Position numbers and translations under genes: made by a program. The notes under the pieces were generated by a model. The model saw nothing but the letters and a program-made list of their open reading frames with translations, was not told the origin of the DNA and searched no databases. From positions 20,942,285 to 21,006,284 of the forward strand of contig NC_063265.1 in assembly GCF_019578655.1 (NCBI RefSeq): a stretch of 64,000 nt of DNA, read 5' to 3'. Positions 47,932 to 60,869 of the stretch are shown piece by piece. This DNA comes from Ricinus communis (lineage: Eukaryota; Streptophyta; Magnoliopsida; Malpighiales; Euphorbiaceae). Position 1 is the stretch's first letter. Each line of letters opens with the position of its first letter.

Positions 47932-48109
47932 TGATGTCCTGTTGTATAGATTCCCAAATGGGGAATCTATAGAGCAATTGCCTAATATAGTAACAGAATA
48001 ACCGATAGAGATTCATATTTGGACGCTAAGACTCTTGAGATGATATATGTTTTTTTCTTTCCCTTTTCAACGGAAAAAAGATAGATGTAATTGATAAATC
48101 AAAAGTCAT

Positions 48110-48390
48110 ACAACCATAATTCTCCTGAGCCAGCTAGACGGGCTGACAAGAGAATGAGTTGGGGCTTTCTTTTGGCTACATCGTGAGCCACCCAGTTAAC
48201 ATTACGTGGGTACAAAACTAAACAAACCGCTAGCAAAGTTCTCGCTAAGATTGGTGATGTCTTCCATTTTAACTGCAATTTCCTGTGGAGGAGAGGTTAC
48301 ACCATTGACCTGTTCTTCTGTACCACTAGTCGGTTGTCTTCTATTACGTCTCGGTCGGTGCCATAGGAGTATTATCTATTCTCATCTATA
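48110..48390 (-). pseudogene. LINE-type RNase H fragment, C-terminal half
   Basis: Translation of the minus strand gives ENFASGLFSFVP, then after a frameshift YPRNVNWVAHDVAKRK. This is the wording of the C-terminal part of the reverse-transcriptase-like RNase H domain (RVT_3) of plant LINEs and their degenerate copies. The other half lies at 49900-50310 in the same orientation. Confidence 0.65.
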
Positions 48391-49899
48391 AATTTTTATA
48401 TAAACAATCTATCTCTGCTTCTTATCATTTTTTAGAAAATATGATTAATTCTAAATTATATTTCCAGCCCAATAAGCAACGATACATGACAAACTTATCA
48501 TGTTTAATTATTATACATATTTTAAAAGTAAAAAATACGTCAACTCTATTATTACATTCTTTAAAACTATTTCCTAGCACGTGATATTAGTAAGATTTGG
48601 TTTAGTAATTAAAAGGTTATGGCATTTGATTTAAAAAAAAAAACATTTCAATGAAATTTTTTAAATATCATTTGATACTATTGGTAGTTAAAATGATTTT
48701 TTAAAAAACTGATACAACATAAAAATTAATATTAAACTAAAATAAAAAAAATGCATTTAAAATGAAATATATTTTTTTATGTTTCTAAATATATCATTTT
48801 TATTTTGATTTAAAATTTTAATTTATTTAAGTCAAAAAATTTAACATAATATAAACATCACATATAAATAAAAATACATATCAAAATTACAATAATATAT
48901 GAATTAAAATTAAATAACAAAAAAACAGAAACATATAAACATCAAAAAATAATATACATATATACAAATACAATATACATAAAATAGACATATAAATTTA
49001 TCATAAAAAAATTTTCAGCGTATGCATCAAGATAAGTTTACATGGTATTAAGCAAAAAATAATTAATATATAGTTTATTCTAGTTTAAATTCTTTATTTA
49101 TTTAACTAAAAAAATTCAAAATAATATAAACATCACATAACAAATACAACACATCAAAATCTATAATGAAATATAGAAATAAAGTAAAAATTAATAAAAA
49201 TATAAACATCATAAAATAAAATAAATACACAAATAGTTTCACGTAAAAAATTTCTACGTACCTCGTGCAGCTCTTTCTTTTTTATCTGTTTTTTGTATTA
49301 ATAATCTACAATTTAAATTAAAATAAAAAAGAATATCATAAAATTATAATATATATTATAATTTAATAAACTGAAAAAAAAAAAACAAGTACTTCTTACC
49401 CCACGTAAGTTCTTCACGCTATCTCAAAATAACAACTCTTTTTACCTCACCCAACCCTTTCTCTTTTTCTTTATTTTTTGCTCTGTATTATTTTTCTTTC
49501 TCTCTATTTTTTTTCTAATTTGATCGATAGTCGTATAGAAGAAAGGAGAAAACTCACAGGAGTAAAAGAAACTAACCAAACCGAAAGAAAGGAGAAGTGT
49601 ATATATAATATATATATAAATGGGAAGGCATGTGATCGCTAGTCATAGTGCCGATCATATGCTCGTGACGTCAAAGAGTGTCAAGTCTTGTTTATCAGTG
49701 TCTATAGCAGGTGTGACCGACAGATTTCATATTCTTTGTGAATAGTCGACACTCTAAGTTTTCGACCTTACACTCTACAATGCTCGTCACTTTAAATATC
49801 GTCCATTTTTAATAAAATTTCAACACTCTTCACGTGCCAAAGAAAGACAGCTGAGGAAATATTTCCTCTTTTTTTTTTTCCTTATTTAAGTAAAAAGCC
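48391..49899. other. Sequence separating two halves of the LINE RNase H fragment
   Basis: About 1.5 kb, AT-rich, without genes. 48640-49380 has near-duplicated wording (AATATAAACATCACATAA and similar at about 48850 and 49125, and TTATCATAAAAAAATTT / TCACGTAAAAAATTTC), suggesting an internal duplication. 49600-49850 is less AT-rich, with no recognisable coding. It is probably an insertion into the LINE fragment; ends were not resolved. Confidence 0.45.
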
Positions 49900-50310
49900 C
49901 AGCGGGGCACTGGTGCAGTGTCGTGCTCGGCATAACACAGGTCACCCAAGTGATTGCGAGCTATCACCCACTGAGGTCCAAAGTTGCAATGCTGAATGAC
50001 TGCCCCGTCAAAATTGGCCTTGAAGTGACCTGGTGGAGGTGCTTGCCAAGTGGCTTCGCCGTTAGTTTTGTCTAGACAGGTGCCAAACTCTGACCTACAG
50101 GGTACTGTCTGCTCATGATGAAGTGATGCTGGAATAATACAGCCTTATCTCTAATATCTGCACTGGTCCATGTTCTTTGCTCAAAGACCATTTCATTACG
50201 TGCCTTACAGTGCCCAGATAGCGCAACAGCCAAAGCTGTAGAATCTTCAACATTAGCGTGCTGAGGCAGGACGTCTCGAAGTCATTCCCAGCACCTAAAC
50301 CAGTAAGCAA
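49900..50310 (-). pseudogene. LINE-type RNase H fragment, N-terminal half
   Basis: The minus strand reads ARNEMVFEQRTWTSADIRDK (about 50150-50210) and then TWQAPPPGHFKANFDGAV (about 49995-50060), continuing to GDLCYAEHDTAP. This is the linker and first strand of the RVT_3 RNase H-like domain of plant LINEs, with the first catalytic Asp in FDGA. Stops and a frameshift near 50100 show decay. Confidence 0.75.
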
Positions 50311-50927
50311 GAGCCCCTGAATTGACCCTTAAAAGGTTGAAAAAACAAATTGAGATAAATATAAAACATAATCATTTTACACACCAGCCCTTGGAAAGAA
50401 TACAATGAGACCCCAGAAGCCCTGAACAGGAAACAAGCGAGAACCCAATGTCTTTTAAGCCTCTAGAAGATCGTCACTTTTTTTAACGGATTATTAGCTT
50501 CATTACCAAACCCCCATTTGCAGAAACTTGGCTCCACCTTGAATTAGGACAGCTTGGTTTTTTCTGTGCTGGGAGCCCCGTAGATGAATTTAATGGTTTT
50601 GTTAATATACTGCTGTACATTTTAAATATTCTTTAGTCGGAAAAGGAATTATAGGAATGAATAAAAACAATTTACATGAATTCTCAACTTTCAAACCAGT
50701 CATTTAGCTTTCAATTTGAAAGGATTGGGGCAGTAAGGTAAACTATTGAAAATCAACTGTAACCATCAAAGATATGTTCTCAATTCCCAGAAATGAAGTA
50801 CAGCGCTGGGGAGGATTATTGGAGTAGCTCGCAACAGAAAAAATCCTCAAAAGATTGCAATAAAGTTCAAGAAAACCTTTGCATCTTATTTCGTCACCGT
50901 CAGATACCTTAGCCTCACTTTAAGAAA

Positions 50928-53900
50928 TTAACCCTCCAGTGCGGATGCTCCAGAAATAATTTCAATCAACTCAGTGGTGATAGATGCTTGACGAGTTCTG
51001 TTACAAAGATCATCAAACATGTTATTGAAAATGATCAACACCGTAGATACAACAAAAAGAAATTGCTTAGTTGCATCCCTGTCAGATGTAGAACAACAAA
51101 CATAAGTTGCTTGGCAACAATTTTATTACACACCATTTTAACTCTAATAAAGGTCCAGCATTTTGGACCCGTAGTTTTATATATATATATATATGGAGGG
51201 AGAAGAGAGACCTGTTGTAGGTAAGTGTCAGGCGATCAAGCATCTCGCCAGCATTTCTGCTGGAGCTGTCCATAGCAGACATCCTTGCTCCTTGTTCACT
51301 GCAAGCATTCTCCAGTACAGCATTGAACAGGACCTAAGGAGGAGTATGAAAAAAAAAATCTAGATTAATCCCAAAACCATCATGAAATTATACAAGTGAA
51401 ACGCCTCACATTATAAAAAGTAGTTTTGTCTTGGAAAAGATATAAAAACTAAAAACGAACCATCATTGCAAAACAGGTATCAATTAATATCATGAACTAT
51501 CTTCAACAAGATCAGTTTCTTCTGTATGCAAAATTGCAAAGAAAGAAATTCTAAGTGCATTTAAGCTTCCAGATTAACATGCAACTTTTTCCAAAATGAT
51601 GAACACAGACACAAATATAGAGAAATAGCAAGAGCTCAGCACGCTTACACAAGAAAACTGGAACTCAGCAAGATTCTGGAGAATTTCACCCTTTGTTTCA
51701 CCACCTTCAATCTCATAAGAGTCAAGATCTCCAAGTTTTCCACCAGATTCAGCTTCTCTCTCCATAACCTAGGTGAATAGACCATCATTAAATTTCACAA
51801 CCCAATAAACACATCAGATAAAAATAAGACTGAATAATTAGATGCAGCTGTCTGAATCACCTCAGGAGATAATACAGTTGACATGGTTGGAAGAAATGAA
51901 ACAACTGACTGGAACTTGTTGAAGACAACCCTGAGAGCCTCAAATTCAACATTCTTTAAGATGTCATCTGCTAGAACAGAGACCTGAAAATGGAACAATT
52001 TAAATTTTCAGTGTCAAAAAAGAAATGATTACAGAAAGGAACCCACTATTGAATCTGCAGCACTTACCCTCACTTTTGAATAAACTTGCATATTATAACA
52101 TGTTTTTTGCAAAAGCATAAAAGCATCTGAGGAGAAATATCAATGCAACAGGGAATTTGTACACTGGCCCACATAATAGCTACAACTACAAACCCTGGAA
52201 ATTCAAATGCATTCATGCACACATGGCAGTGCACAGACACAAAAAGAATAAATTTATAAGTCAAGAAATATTATAACCTGGGTATAATTTAAAGGATTCT
52301 TCTGCAATTCAGTGATGCATAGTTCAATGTCTTTCTTTGAGTCACGGATCAGTTGGGCTTTTGCCTTTTCTCCTAAGATGACATATTTTGTTTCTTTCTC
52401 AGGACCTGTGATAAATAGAAAATATGTTTGAATGGTCAAGAAATCCAAGCCTTAAGAGCTAATAATCTGAAGGAGTTAAAAAAAAAAAGAAAAAGAGAGA
52501 AAAAACACTACCAGAAGTCAACTTGTGAAGAGCCCTGCTTGTCTTGACTGATGTGGAGTTAATTCCTCCACAAAGACCTTTGTCCGAAGAAATAGTAACA
52601 ATTACATTCTTCTTAACATCAACACCTGGCACACACAATGAGAAGATCCAGAAATGAATATCCAGCAGAATAATAACTATAGAGAGGCAGAATAGAGAGG
52701 GAAGGATTTGATGATAAAATCACCAAGCAAAGACAAAATTTTAAGCACATGAACTGTTATATCAGTGTAGAATCAGCATTCACAATCAAGCATGTGTTAA
52801 GAAAAGACTAAATCAGATTCTGAAGTCTATTATCTAACTGAAAAGGACAACAGGAATTTGCATGAGTTCAGTATGAATTCGCATATGACTTTGACATCTT
52901 AAAGAACTTTTCTGAGAACTAAAGAATGGATAATGACTAGCATTTCAAAATAAAGTTGAATAGATAATAAGGAAAAATCAAATTAAAAGTTTATTAAGAA
53001 CATACTAGGAGCATCGCCGAGAAGTGCAGTAAATGGCTGCCACAGTCCACGAGAATTTTCTGCTCTGGTTTGAATTGCTCGTAACTTTGAGGCTGCAACC
53101 ATCTTCATAGCCTTGGTAATTTTCTGAATATTCTTGATACTCTTCATACGATTTCTGACTGCAGATGAAACATCAACAAAGTCATCCACATATGCAGAGA
53201 CTTAACATATTGAAATACAGGAGGAGAAAAAAAAAAGCCAAGTCTAATGCTTGATGCAAAAAGAAGAAAGCCATTAACTATTGAATGAAAATGAAAACAA
53301 TTCTTACCAACTTGAGTAGAAATTGAACGCACACCAAAAGGGGCCTGCTCCCTGCTCATCAAACTAACTATTTTAGCTATTAAAAATGCAAACATACAAA
53401 ACTTTCTAAAATCACTAAAGTGCAATCAGGAAATAGCAAATGTGACGTGAAGACATGAAATAGCAACGCAGGCAGATTACTGTAGTTCTAATGCATAATT
53501 TTCCTAGATAGTCAGTACTTCCTAAACCTTCTACACAATGATGTGCCTTAACCTTTCATGTTGTTTCACATTGATTTTCCATTGCAATGCAATTTAGTAA
53601 AAATGTACCAAAGCTCAATAAAATAAAACTACACACTTCTTTAAAAAAAAAAAAAAAAAACTGCATACACTTACTTCTTTGTAATAATGCTTACAAAGTC
53701 TTGAACACTTTTTTAGCTATTATTACCAGACCTACTTAGCAATGATCACAGAGTACGAATTCAAGCAAGTGAAATATAAAGAGAAAAAGTTGAAATTTTT
53801 CTTTTCATATTTTGCAACACAATTGCAATTTCTCATGTTTCTAAGATTTCATATTTCAACATTAAACAGGAGTTACATGATCTGCATATATCTGGAAGGC

Positions 53901-54436
53901 TTCATAGGTCGCTTTTTCCAGTACAATAGCAAGTGCCTTGTTTGGTTTTCACTAAGCACTTCTCTCCTACTCCGGCAGGAGTACATTGCAATCATTGGCA
54001 GAACAAAAGAAAACCTCTAATCGGATGCGGCTAATACTGAGCTCATTAGAAGAAACATAAAATTCAGAAGTTCCCAAACGATCTTGACTAATTTACTTTT
54101 TTTTTCTCTCACTAATTTAGCTTAAAAACATTTCATCTCATTTTCCAACTATCCATCAAATAAAACGAAGTAACATAGATAGAATCAAATGTGGAAAGCT
54201 AAGATAATACGATGTCGTATCCTTCTATTTTGACTAACAACCTAACATAATCCCTAATATGGATGAGAAAGAGAATAAGATACAGGATAGAAAAGTGAAT
54301 AAAGAGAAACAGAGAAAAGGAGATCGTACTCAGCAGCAGCGAGAAGAGAGGATCTGACGGCGGCGGTGATCGGTTGATGAGAGATGAGAGGAGAGGCGAA
54401 TCGCCTCCCTTCGCGTCTCAAAGCAGCCATCGCCAT
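50928..54436 (-). CDS. ATP3: ATP synthase gamma subunit, mitochondrial, nine exons
   Basis: Gamma subunit, the central rotor shaft of the mitochondrial F1 ATP synthase; nuclear-encoded and imported. Exons in transcript order: 54330-54436, 53308-53351, 53006-53158, 52512-52625, 52278-52405, 51861-51983, 51649-51768, 51212-51333, 50928-50997; 981 bp, 326 aa (325 in Arabidopsis). All introns are GT-AG and phases match. The N-terminus [16 protein letters not shown] is an Arg/Ala/Ser-rich presequence ending near RSISTQV. The mature N-terminal helix has [20 protein letters not shown] (about 52-71), then [12 protein letters not shown]. The C-terminal helix has [20 protein letters not shown] and ends [17 protein letters not shown]. 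The lack of the regulatory Cys insertion of the plastid form, together with the closer match to the mitochondrial form, supports the mitochondrial call. An (TA)n run sits in the last intron. Confidence 0.97.
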
Positions 54437-54479
54437 TTTGTTAAGAAATTGAAACTGATTCTTCCACTCAAACCCTAGA

Positions 54480-55934
54480 AAAGAAGTGTCTTTGTGCTTT
54501 TAGATCCAAATGGAGCTTGTTATTATGTTATGGCAGCGAGCTCAGGTTTCTTTTTTCTTTTTTCTTTTTTTTATTTTTTTCTTTTCAATTTCACTATTAC
54601 TATTTTTCATTGCTAACTATAGAAATGGCTCCTGAGCTTGTGGTGTGTTGTTTAATTGGCCCTCCAAATCTAACTACGATCCATTGAGCATCTCAATTTA
54701 GAGTTTTATTATTTTTAGGCCCCATAGTAAGTAGTAACAGGTACGATGACATCACAACAATGTCATTAAGTGAAAAGTAATATTCAAATAATTAAAAAGA
54801 AAAATAGAAATAATAATAAATAGACAAACGGTCAATTTGCCTCCTAAATTTGTATTTAATAGTCAAATACACTCAATTTAAACTATTTCAATAGCTCATA
54901 AATTTATGTTTAAGAGTCAAATGCATCCAATTTTATTTTTTTCAGTAAATAACCCTTTGAACTTTTGTGTACCGATAAATATATTTAATTTAAAATAATA
55001 TTTATTTCATTAATTTTACTAATTTTATTCCAAATAATATACTAATTGGCAGTTGTGTTATTGAATTGTAGAGAATTTATGATGTTATTATGAAATTATA
55101 AATTTTTTATTCTTATGATAATGGTTGATTTAGGAGAGTTATTTACAATTTTTAGTTCTTTTATTTTTACTTTCTTTTTCTTCTAAATTTATGAAAAGAT
55201 ATCTTATTTTAGTACTTTTTTTTATACATATTTCTAAAATTCGTTATACTAACTGTAATTATTTTTTTAAATGTCTTTGAAAAAGGACTTAATTTCTAAA
55301 GATTCTTTCTTATTTACTACTTGGATTATGTTTGATATGAGGCGAAAGTGGGTTAAAGTTTATGGAATAGAATCAAAGATATAGATTCCATTGTGGCCGT
55401 CGTTCCGGATTTGTTATTGGAACAAAATTTTTCGGTATTGGAGCATTTTGGCGTTTCATTTCGGACTGTTCTGGATTACATATATATATATTTTAAACCA
55501 ATAAATATAATACTATAAAAATTATTGCCCATAATCTAATTAAATAGCATATTAGAAAGCAATAAGTAAACATAAATTCAACTTTTCATTATTATAGAAT
55601 TATAATAATGAAATCTTTTTTATAATACAATCGACTAAGGTATACAATAGTATCTTGTGGTATAAAGTCATGAAAATCAAATTACATAAGACTTGAGTTG
55701 TTATTACTAAATAATATAGATTAAGTGACAAAAATATTTTAATGAATTAGTAAAAAAAAATGTATGGTTAAATTGTAGAGTACAAGATGAGGTGATAGAT
55801 AAAGATAAAGATATTATTATGCACGGTTTTAGATTTTTAATTTTAAAATTTTAGATTTAATTCATTTTTTATTGATAGAGAGAAAAGATTTTATTGAATT
55901 AGGGTTAAGTGTTATTGAATTAATTAACTTAATT

Positions 55935-55981
<47 letters not shown>

Positions 55982-56900
55982 AAATTACCTCATCTCGATC
56001 TGTTTTGTTAATCTCGGCCAAAATAACCATTTCGTCCCAATCTCGATCGTTCCGATCCGAGATGGCCGAGATTTTAACCAATACAGAACAAGAGGTATTT
56101 TATTTCATTTTTCTTAATAAAATAAGATATTCCAGCCATTCCGGCCGAAATGAAACGGAATCAATAATCTTGAATATAACTCTCTTTTTTCCTTATTTGG
56201 TAAGCAAATGGAGAAAGTTAAAAAATAAGGAGGTGAATACTACTAACTCCTTTAACCCTCTTTGTTGTTGTTTGGTAAAGAAACAAAGGAAGGTTTAAAG
56301 TTGAAGAATTAACAATATCAATTGATACTCTGAATTTGAACTCACATAGACTCTTTTACATATAATAGTTTCTCATATATAGTCTATTCACATGATACAT
56401 GCATGAATTTGTACATGAAAGGTCATTTCATCCATGTGCTATTTACATGTATGGATTTAAATGTATGAATGGGTTATTGAAGTTATATTATTCAATTTTT
56501 ATCCATGAGCATGGATTTGGAGATCAAGTTTCAACTATATTTATAAATGGTTTTTAATGATCAAGTGCAGTTTTATAAGTGTCTCTATTTGTAACAAAAT
56601 AAGTGTTATTGATCAAATCTTAGAAAAAATAGTTATTCAAATATATACATCTAAAACTTGATCCAAGTTTATGCATGAATACAAATTGAGTGATGTAATT
56701 TCAATTATCAAAGAATCATACGTTTAATCTTTTTTATTCATGTTGATTTAATTTTATATGGTCAATTTTTTGGATTCTATTTTGATTTAAATGACATTAA
56801 TTTTTTTACTAGCTTACTAACTTAATCACATTTCTTCTATATTATTTATATTTATTTATTATATATTGCATGTATTATATAATAATATTATAATATGAGA
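54480..56900. other. ATP synthase gamma upstream region and repeat-rich spacer
   Basis: A pyrimidine-rich stretch (about 54545-54600) directly upstream of the gamma-subunit gene fits its promoter. 54830-54960 has repeated wording (AATAGTCAAATACACTCAATTT / AGAGTCAAATGCATCCAATTTT). About 55378-56172 has weakly inverted ends (ATTCCATTGTGGCCGTCGTTCC against the reversed ATTCCGTTTCATTTCGGCCGG), a possible old DNA transposon. An (AT)n run lies at about 55941-55974. No gene is supported. Confidence 0.4.
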
Positions 56901-56914
56901 GATAAACTAAGAAA

Positions 56915-57240
56915 ATGACAGAGTTCAAGGAAGAGTTTGTAAGATATATAAAATTTGGTGAGAAAACTAATGAGTTACTAAAACTCATAGTTAATGTTGT
57001 GAATCGGGATTGGCGTGATAACAATGGCTTGATAGGTAAAGAAACTGTTGAGAAAAGGATACTTCATGCTTTGAATGAAAAACTTGGATATAATCAGAAT
57101 TATTCTTAAAATTTAAGCCATTTGAAATAGTTTAAAATAAGATACAATAATTATCATAGTCTTTTATGTTATAGCTCTAGATGGATGGGACCTTGTATTA
57201 CTATTCTAGATAAAGTATGAGAGGATTATTTTAAGGTAAT
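56915..57240 (+). pseudogene. Myb/SANT-like DNA-binding protein of PIF/Harbinger type
   Basis: The frame reads to RDWRDNNGLIGKETVEKRI and KLGYNQNYS, then after a frameshift RYNNYHSLLCYSSRWMGP and KV.EDYFK with a stop in place of Trp. This is the Myb/SANT-like domain order (trihelix-like, with KNRYxxYxxLL and VWxxY) of the second ORF of plant Harbinger elements, which is needed with the transposase to bind element ends. A fragment at about 57600-57990 (FLRMTLEKHSKWII) may be its C-terminal part. Broken by stops and frameshifts. Confidence 0.6.
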
Positions 57241-58246
57241 TTTTTTATTAAATGTATATATACATCGACCCTCTTTGTTTATTTGGTTTATTTGCTTTTA
57301 TTTAATTTTAATTTATTTGTGTATTAAATTTTGTTGTCTTAAAACTATATTTCATATATTCGAATTTGGAGGAATTCATGTTCTCTTTTTGGTTTTACCT
57401 ATTATTTTAATATTTACAAACTTATATACTAACATTTGTTTATCTTGATTAGTCACATTCTATTCATAGAAGTTATTGCATAGATACTTTTGTAAACTAT
57501 AAAGATTTGAGAATCACAATTGAAAATTATCTGCAATTGGATTAGGGAAAGATAGTGATACGTATAGATTTTGCTTCAAATGAGTTGATTTACGATACTA
57601 ACATTGAAATATTCGTATAGAATGATATCCAAAATTTCTTGTATCAATCTCCATCTTATGGATACTCCACTTCACCACTACTCTCTAATACTACTTCTAA
57701 TATGCAAAGTACGTAATAGAAGTGAGTTTGAAGGAAAAACTATTTCTTCTGATTCTAACAATAATCAAGTTGATATTTTTAAACAAACTCACTCATTCAG
57801 TTGATAAGTTGGTTGAAGTTATTAAGTCTTGGTAGCAATAAATACAATTGTTGGGATCTTATCAAAAAAATACTAAACTTGGATAAACTTGTACATTTCA
57901 AGGCACTTAAGTTGCTCAATACTAGAGCAAAGAAGATTAAGTTCTTAAGAATGACTCTTGAAAAGCATTCTAAATGGATAATTTATTAGTTGGAGCAGTA
58001 AAGATGAAAATATTTAATTATGGATTTTACTATTAACTAGTAATGTATTTTGCTACTTTGTGCTTTTCTAAAAAACAATTCATATAAATGACAAATTATA
58101 TTATTTGAAGTGTTTATTTTTATGTTAGTTTTTTGAACAAATAAAAAATATTTAATTAGAATAACAATAATATTACTAAAAAAAGTAATAAATGCTTACT
58201 ATAAAAAATAGAAAAAGTATCAATAATAATAAAGTATTATAAAAAA

Positions 58247-58555
58247 TTAATAACATATTTTAAAGTAAAGATAAAATTTTGTACTTTCTCTAATTTTTTC
58301 CGGAACTGAGAAACTTAGTTTAGCCATCATATCTAATGCAATTCTGTTTAATACTCTCAAATTATTATTGAGATTTTGGCTAGCAGTGAGATGTGAACGA
58401 CCAAATTTTTTGCGAGCTAAACAATATCTAGAATTTTGACTGACAGTGAGTAGAAAGGCTATAAGCATTTCCTCCATACAAATAAACCTTGTATCCTGTA
58501 AAGGGTGTTTATCTCTAATAATCTTGTATAGTTTGAGAAACATGCTAGGATACAT
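58247..58555 (-). pseudogene. N-terminal (HTH-like) part of the Harbinger transposase, inverted
   Basis: A 102-codon open frame on the minus strand reads PLQDTRFICMEEMLIAFLLT and ends with IRESTKFYLYFK. This is the region that precedes the DDE core in plant PIF/Harbinger transposases (the domain labelled DUF8040 or HTH in that family). In an intact element YFK would be followed directly by the DDE core start, which here lies 1.4 kb away on the opposite strand. An inversion has therefore occurred. Confidence 0.65.
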
Positions 58556-59935
58556 TCTTTTATGAACAGAGAATGATTTATAAACAGAGAATATTTATTA
58601 GAAGTTGTATGTTTTATAAATTATAAAGAGGCCATTTTATAGTATACGAATAGCATGGCAGTAAAGGAGAGAAAATAAGTGTGACATTCAAGAATCTCTA
58701 TAATTATTCTAATATAATAAAATTAATATAATTATGTTTATACAACAAAATCCCTATAATTATGCTAATACCCCCAAACTCAAGGTGGTTTTATTGATGT
58801 CAACTTGAGTTTGGTGATTAGTTCTTGAAAGCTACTGAAAATATGAGATTTGGTGAAAATATCAGTTGTTTTATTTGTTGAGGACATTGATAAAATATTG
58901 ATAGTGCCTTGAGTAATACGATGACATACAAAATGACAATAAATTTCGATATGTTTTATGAAACACATCTTATGAGAGATTTGAATAGCACTTCGATTAT
59001 CTCAAAGAATTGTGGTTGAGTTGTGTTTGATACCCATATCCTCTAGTAACAAACGAGGCCAAAGCAATTCAGATGTAGCATCTGCGTGAGCTCGATACTC
59101 AAATTATGTGCTAGAGTGGGCTACAACAGTTTTTTTACTACACTAAGAAATGAATGAATCTCCTAGGAAGAACAATAACTAGTAGTAGAGCGCGGTCAAT
59201 AGGATTTCCTGCCGAATCGACATTTAAATATCCAGATAAAACATGAGAAGAATTAACAAAAAATAAAGATTGTAAAATAGAGTTCCTTTCATACAATAAA
59301 GAATGCGAAGCATCGCTGGAAAGTGAGATGAGCGAGGAGCGGCCATAAATTGGCTAACCAAGTGAACTGCATTGTTGGCGATATGAGGTAGGATCATCAA
59401 GAGGAACAACATTTGTGAGAGTCAATTTTGTAATGAGTTCCAAGGGAGTAGAAATAATTTTATTGTCAGTGATACCGACTCGAGAGTAAATCTGAAGCAT
59501 ATTTCGCTTAAGACAAGTAATACACAGTAGGATCATAAGATACCTCAAGTTCTACAAAACAACTGAGAGGACAGATCTTTCATCTCAAACTGTTGGCTAA
59601 GATATTATTGCAATTCAGAAATACAAGTGGCATCATCTCCAATGATTATCATATCATCAACGTAAAGTAAAAGAAGAACAATACTATGTGTAGTATAATG
59701 AATGAACAAAGCAGATAAAGCCAAGATAATGCTTAACACAAGGAGGTTAAATAGTATCATGCTTTCAAACCATTTAATGAACAGATAATTATTTATAAAT
59801 AAAAATATTTATTAGAAGTTGTGTGTCTTGCATATTATAAAGAGGTCATTTAATAGTACACGGATAGCATGGCAGTAAAGAAAAAAAAAAGTGTGATATA
59901 CAAGAATTTCTATAATTATTATATTAATTCCTAAT
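58549..59935 (-). mobile_element. Ty1/copia remnant with LTR fragments, nested in the Harbinger element
   Basis: Two direct repeats about 170 bp long (about 58555-58740 and 59775-59930) share TATTTATTAGAAGTTGT, ATAAAGAGG and ATAGCATGGCAGTAAAG, and behave as LTR pieces. Between them the minus strand encodes the end of copia pol: the reverse-transcriptase motif YVDD (59653-59664), then LSQQFEMKDL, PQ-like YSRVGITDNKIISTPLELI, AAPRSSHF and the RNase H end HIEIYCHFVCHRITQGTIN. Frameshifts and stops are frequent. The gag, protease and integrase parts are missing, so the internal region has been deleted. Confidence 0.8.
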
Positions 59936-60640
59936 TGCATTGGAACTATTGATGGTGCTAATATCATTGCAATGATTACTTAACATGATATTACTAGCTA
60001 TCGCAATTGCTATGGAATAATTTTATGTAGTGTTTTAGCAACTTGGAACGTTGATTTGAAATTTATATGTGTGCTTAGTGGGTGGAAAGGATATGCATAT
60101 GATTCAAAAGTGTTAAAATAATGCCATAAGATACTTTTAATCTACTTATTGAAATTTTAATTTATTTTCATCTTTTATATATTTTTATTTTTATCATGTT
60201 TTTTTTGTTATATATATATTAGGCAAATATTTTTTGATGGATTGTGAATTCTTAAATCGATTTCACTGTTTAGTTCCTTCTCGAAATGTTTGCTATCATC
60301 TTCATGATTTCTACAATTAAGGTCATTATCCTGAAAATGTAAATAAGTTATTCAATATTCATTATGCTTCTTTGAAAACATAGTTGAGAAGTATATTTAA
60401 ATTGTGGTTTATAATTTTTGAAATAGCTCATCAATTTTCATATAGCACACCAGTAGAGCTAGTGTTGGCACGTGCATGATTGTATAACTTTCTTTAGAAA
60501 GAATGTCATTCGGATGAGTTTCTAATTGAACTAGATAGTGAAATTTTATCATCTCCAGCTATACCAGTTAATCAAGAAGAGGATTTTAAACTATTTGTTG
60601 GGACCCAAGAACAATAAAATAATATTGTCAATGAATGGAG
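59936..60640 (+). pseudogene. DDE core of the PIF/Harbinger transposase
   Basis: Reads CIGTIDGANI at the start (first catalytic Asp context of DDE_Tnp_4), then ILCSVLATWNVDLKF and VLSGWKGYAYDSKVL (second Asp; normal wording is GWEGSAxDSRVL), then after an intron-like gap MDCEFLNRFHCLVPSRNVCYH-like sequence, LFNIHYASLKT and STPVELVLARA. Stops interrupt it. The orientation is opposite to its own N-terminal part. Confidence 0.75.
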
Positions 60641-60822
60641 AACAACTATAGCTACTAATATTGGAATGATGTTGAGCATGTAGCTAATAAGGAATATTAA
60701 TCTTTTTATTTTTAATATTATTTTAGGTTTTATTACATGGATTAGTTAGATTTTTAATTAAAAACATCCACTTTTTTATTATTTTAAATTTTTATTTTGT
60801 CATATGATAAAACTTAATTTTT

Positions 60823-60825
<3 letters not shown>

Positions 60826-60862
<37 letters not shown>
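60826..60862. repeat. (AT)n microsatellite
   Basis: A pure TA/AT run near the right end of the Harbinger element, followed by subterminal TCTATAAAAGT repeats. Confidence 0.9.
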
Positions 60863-60869
<7 letters not shown>

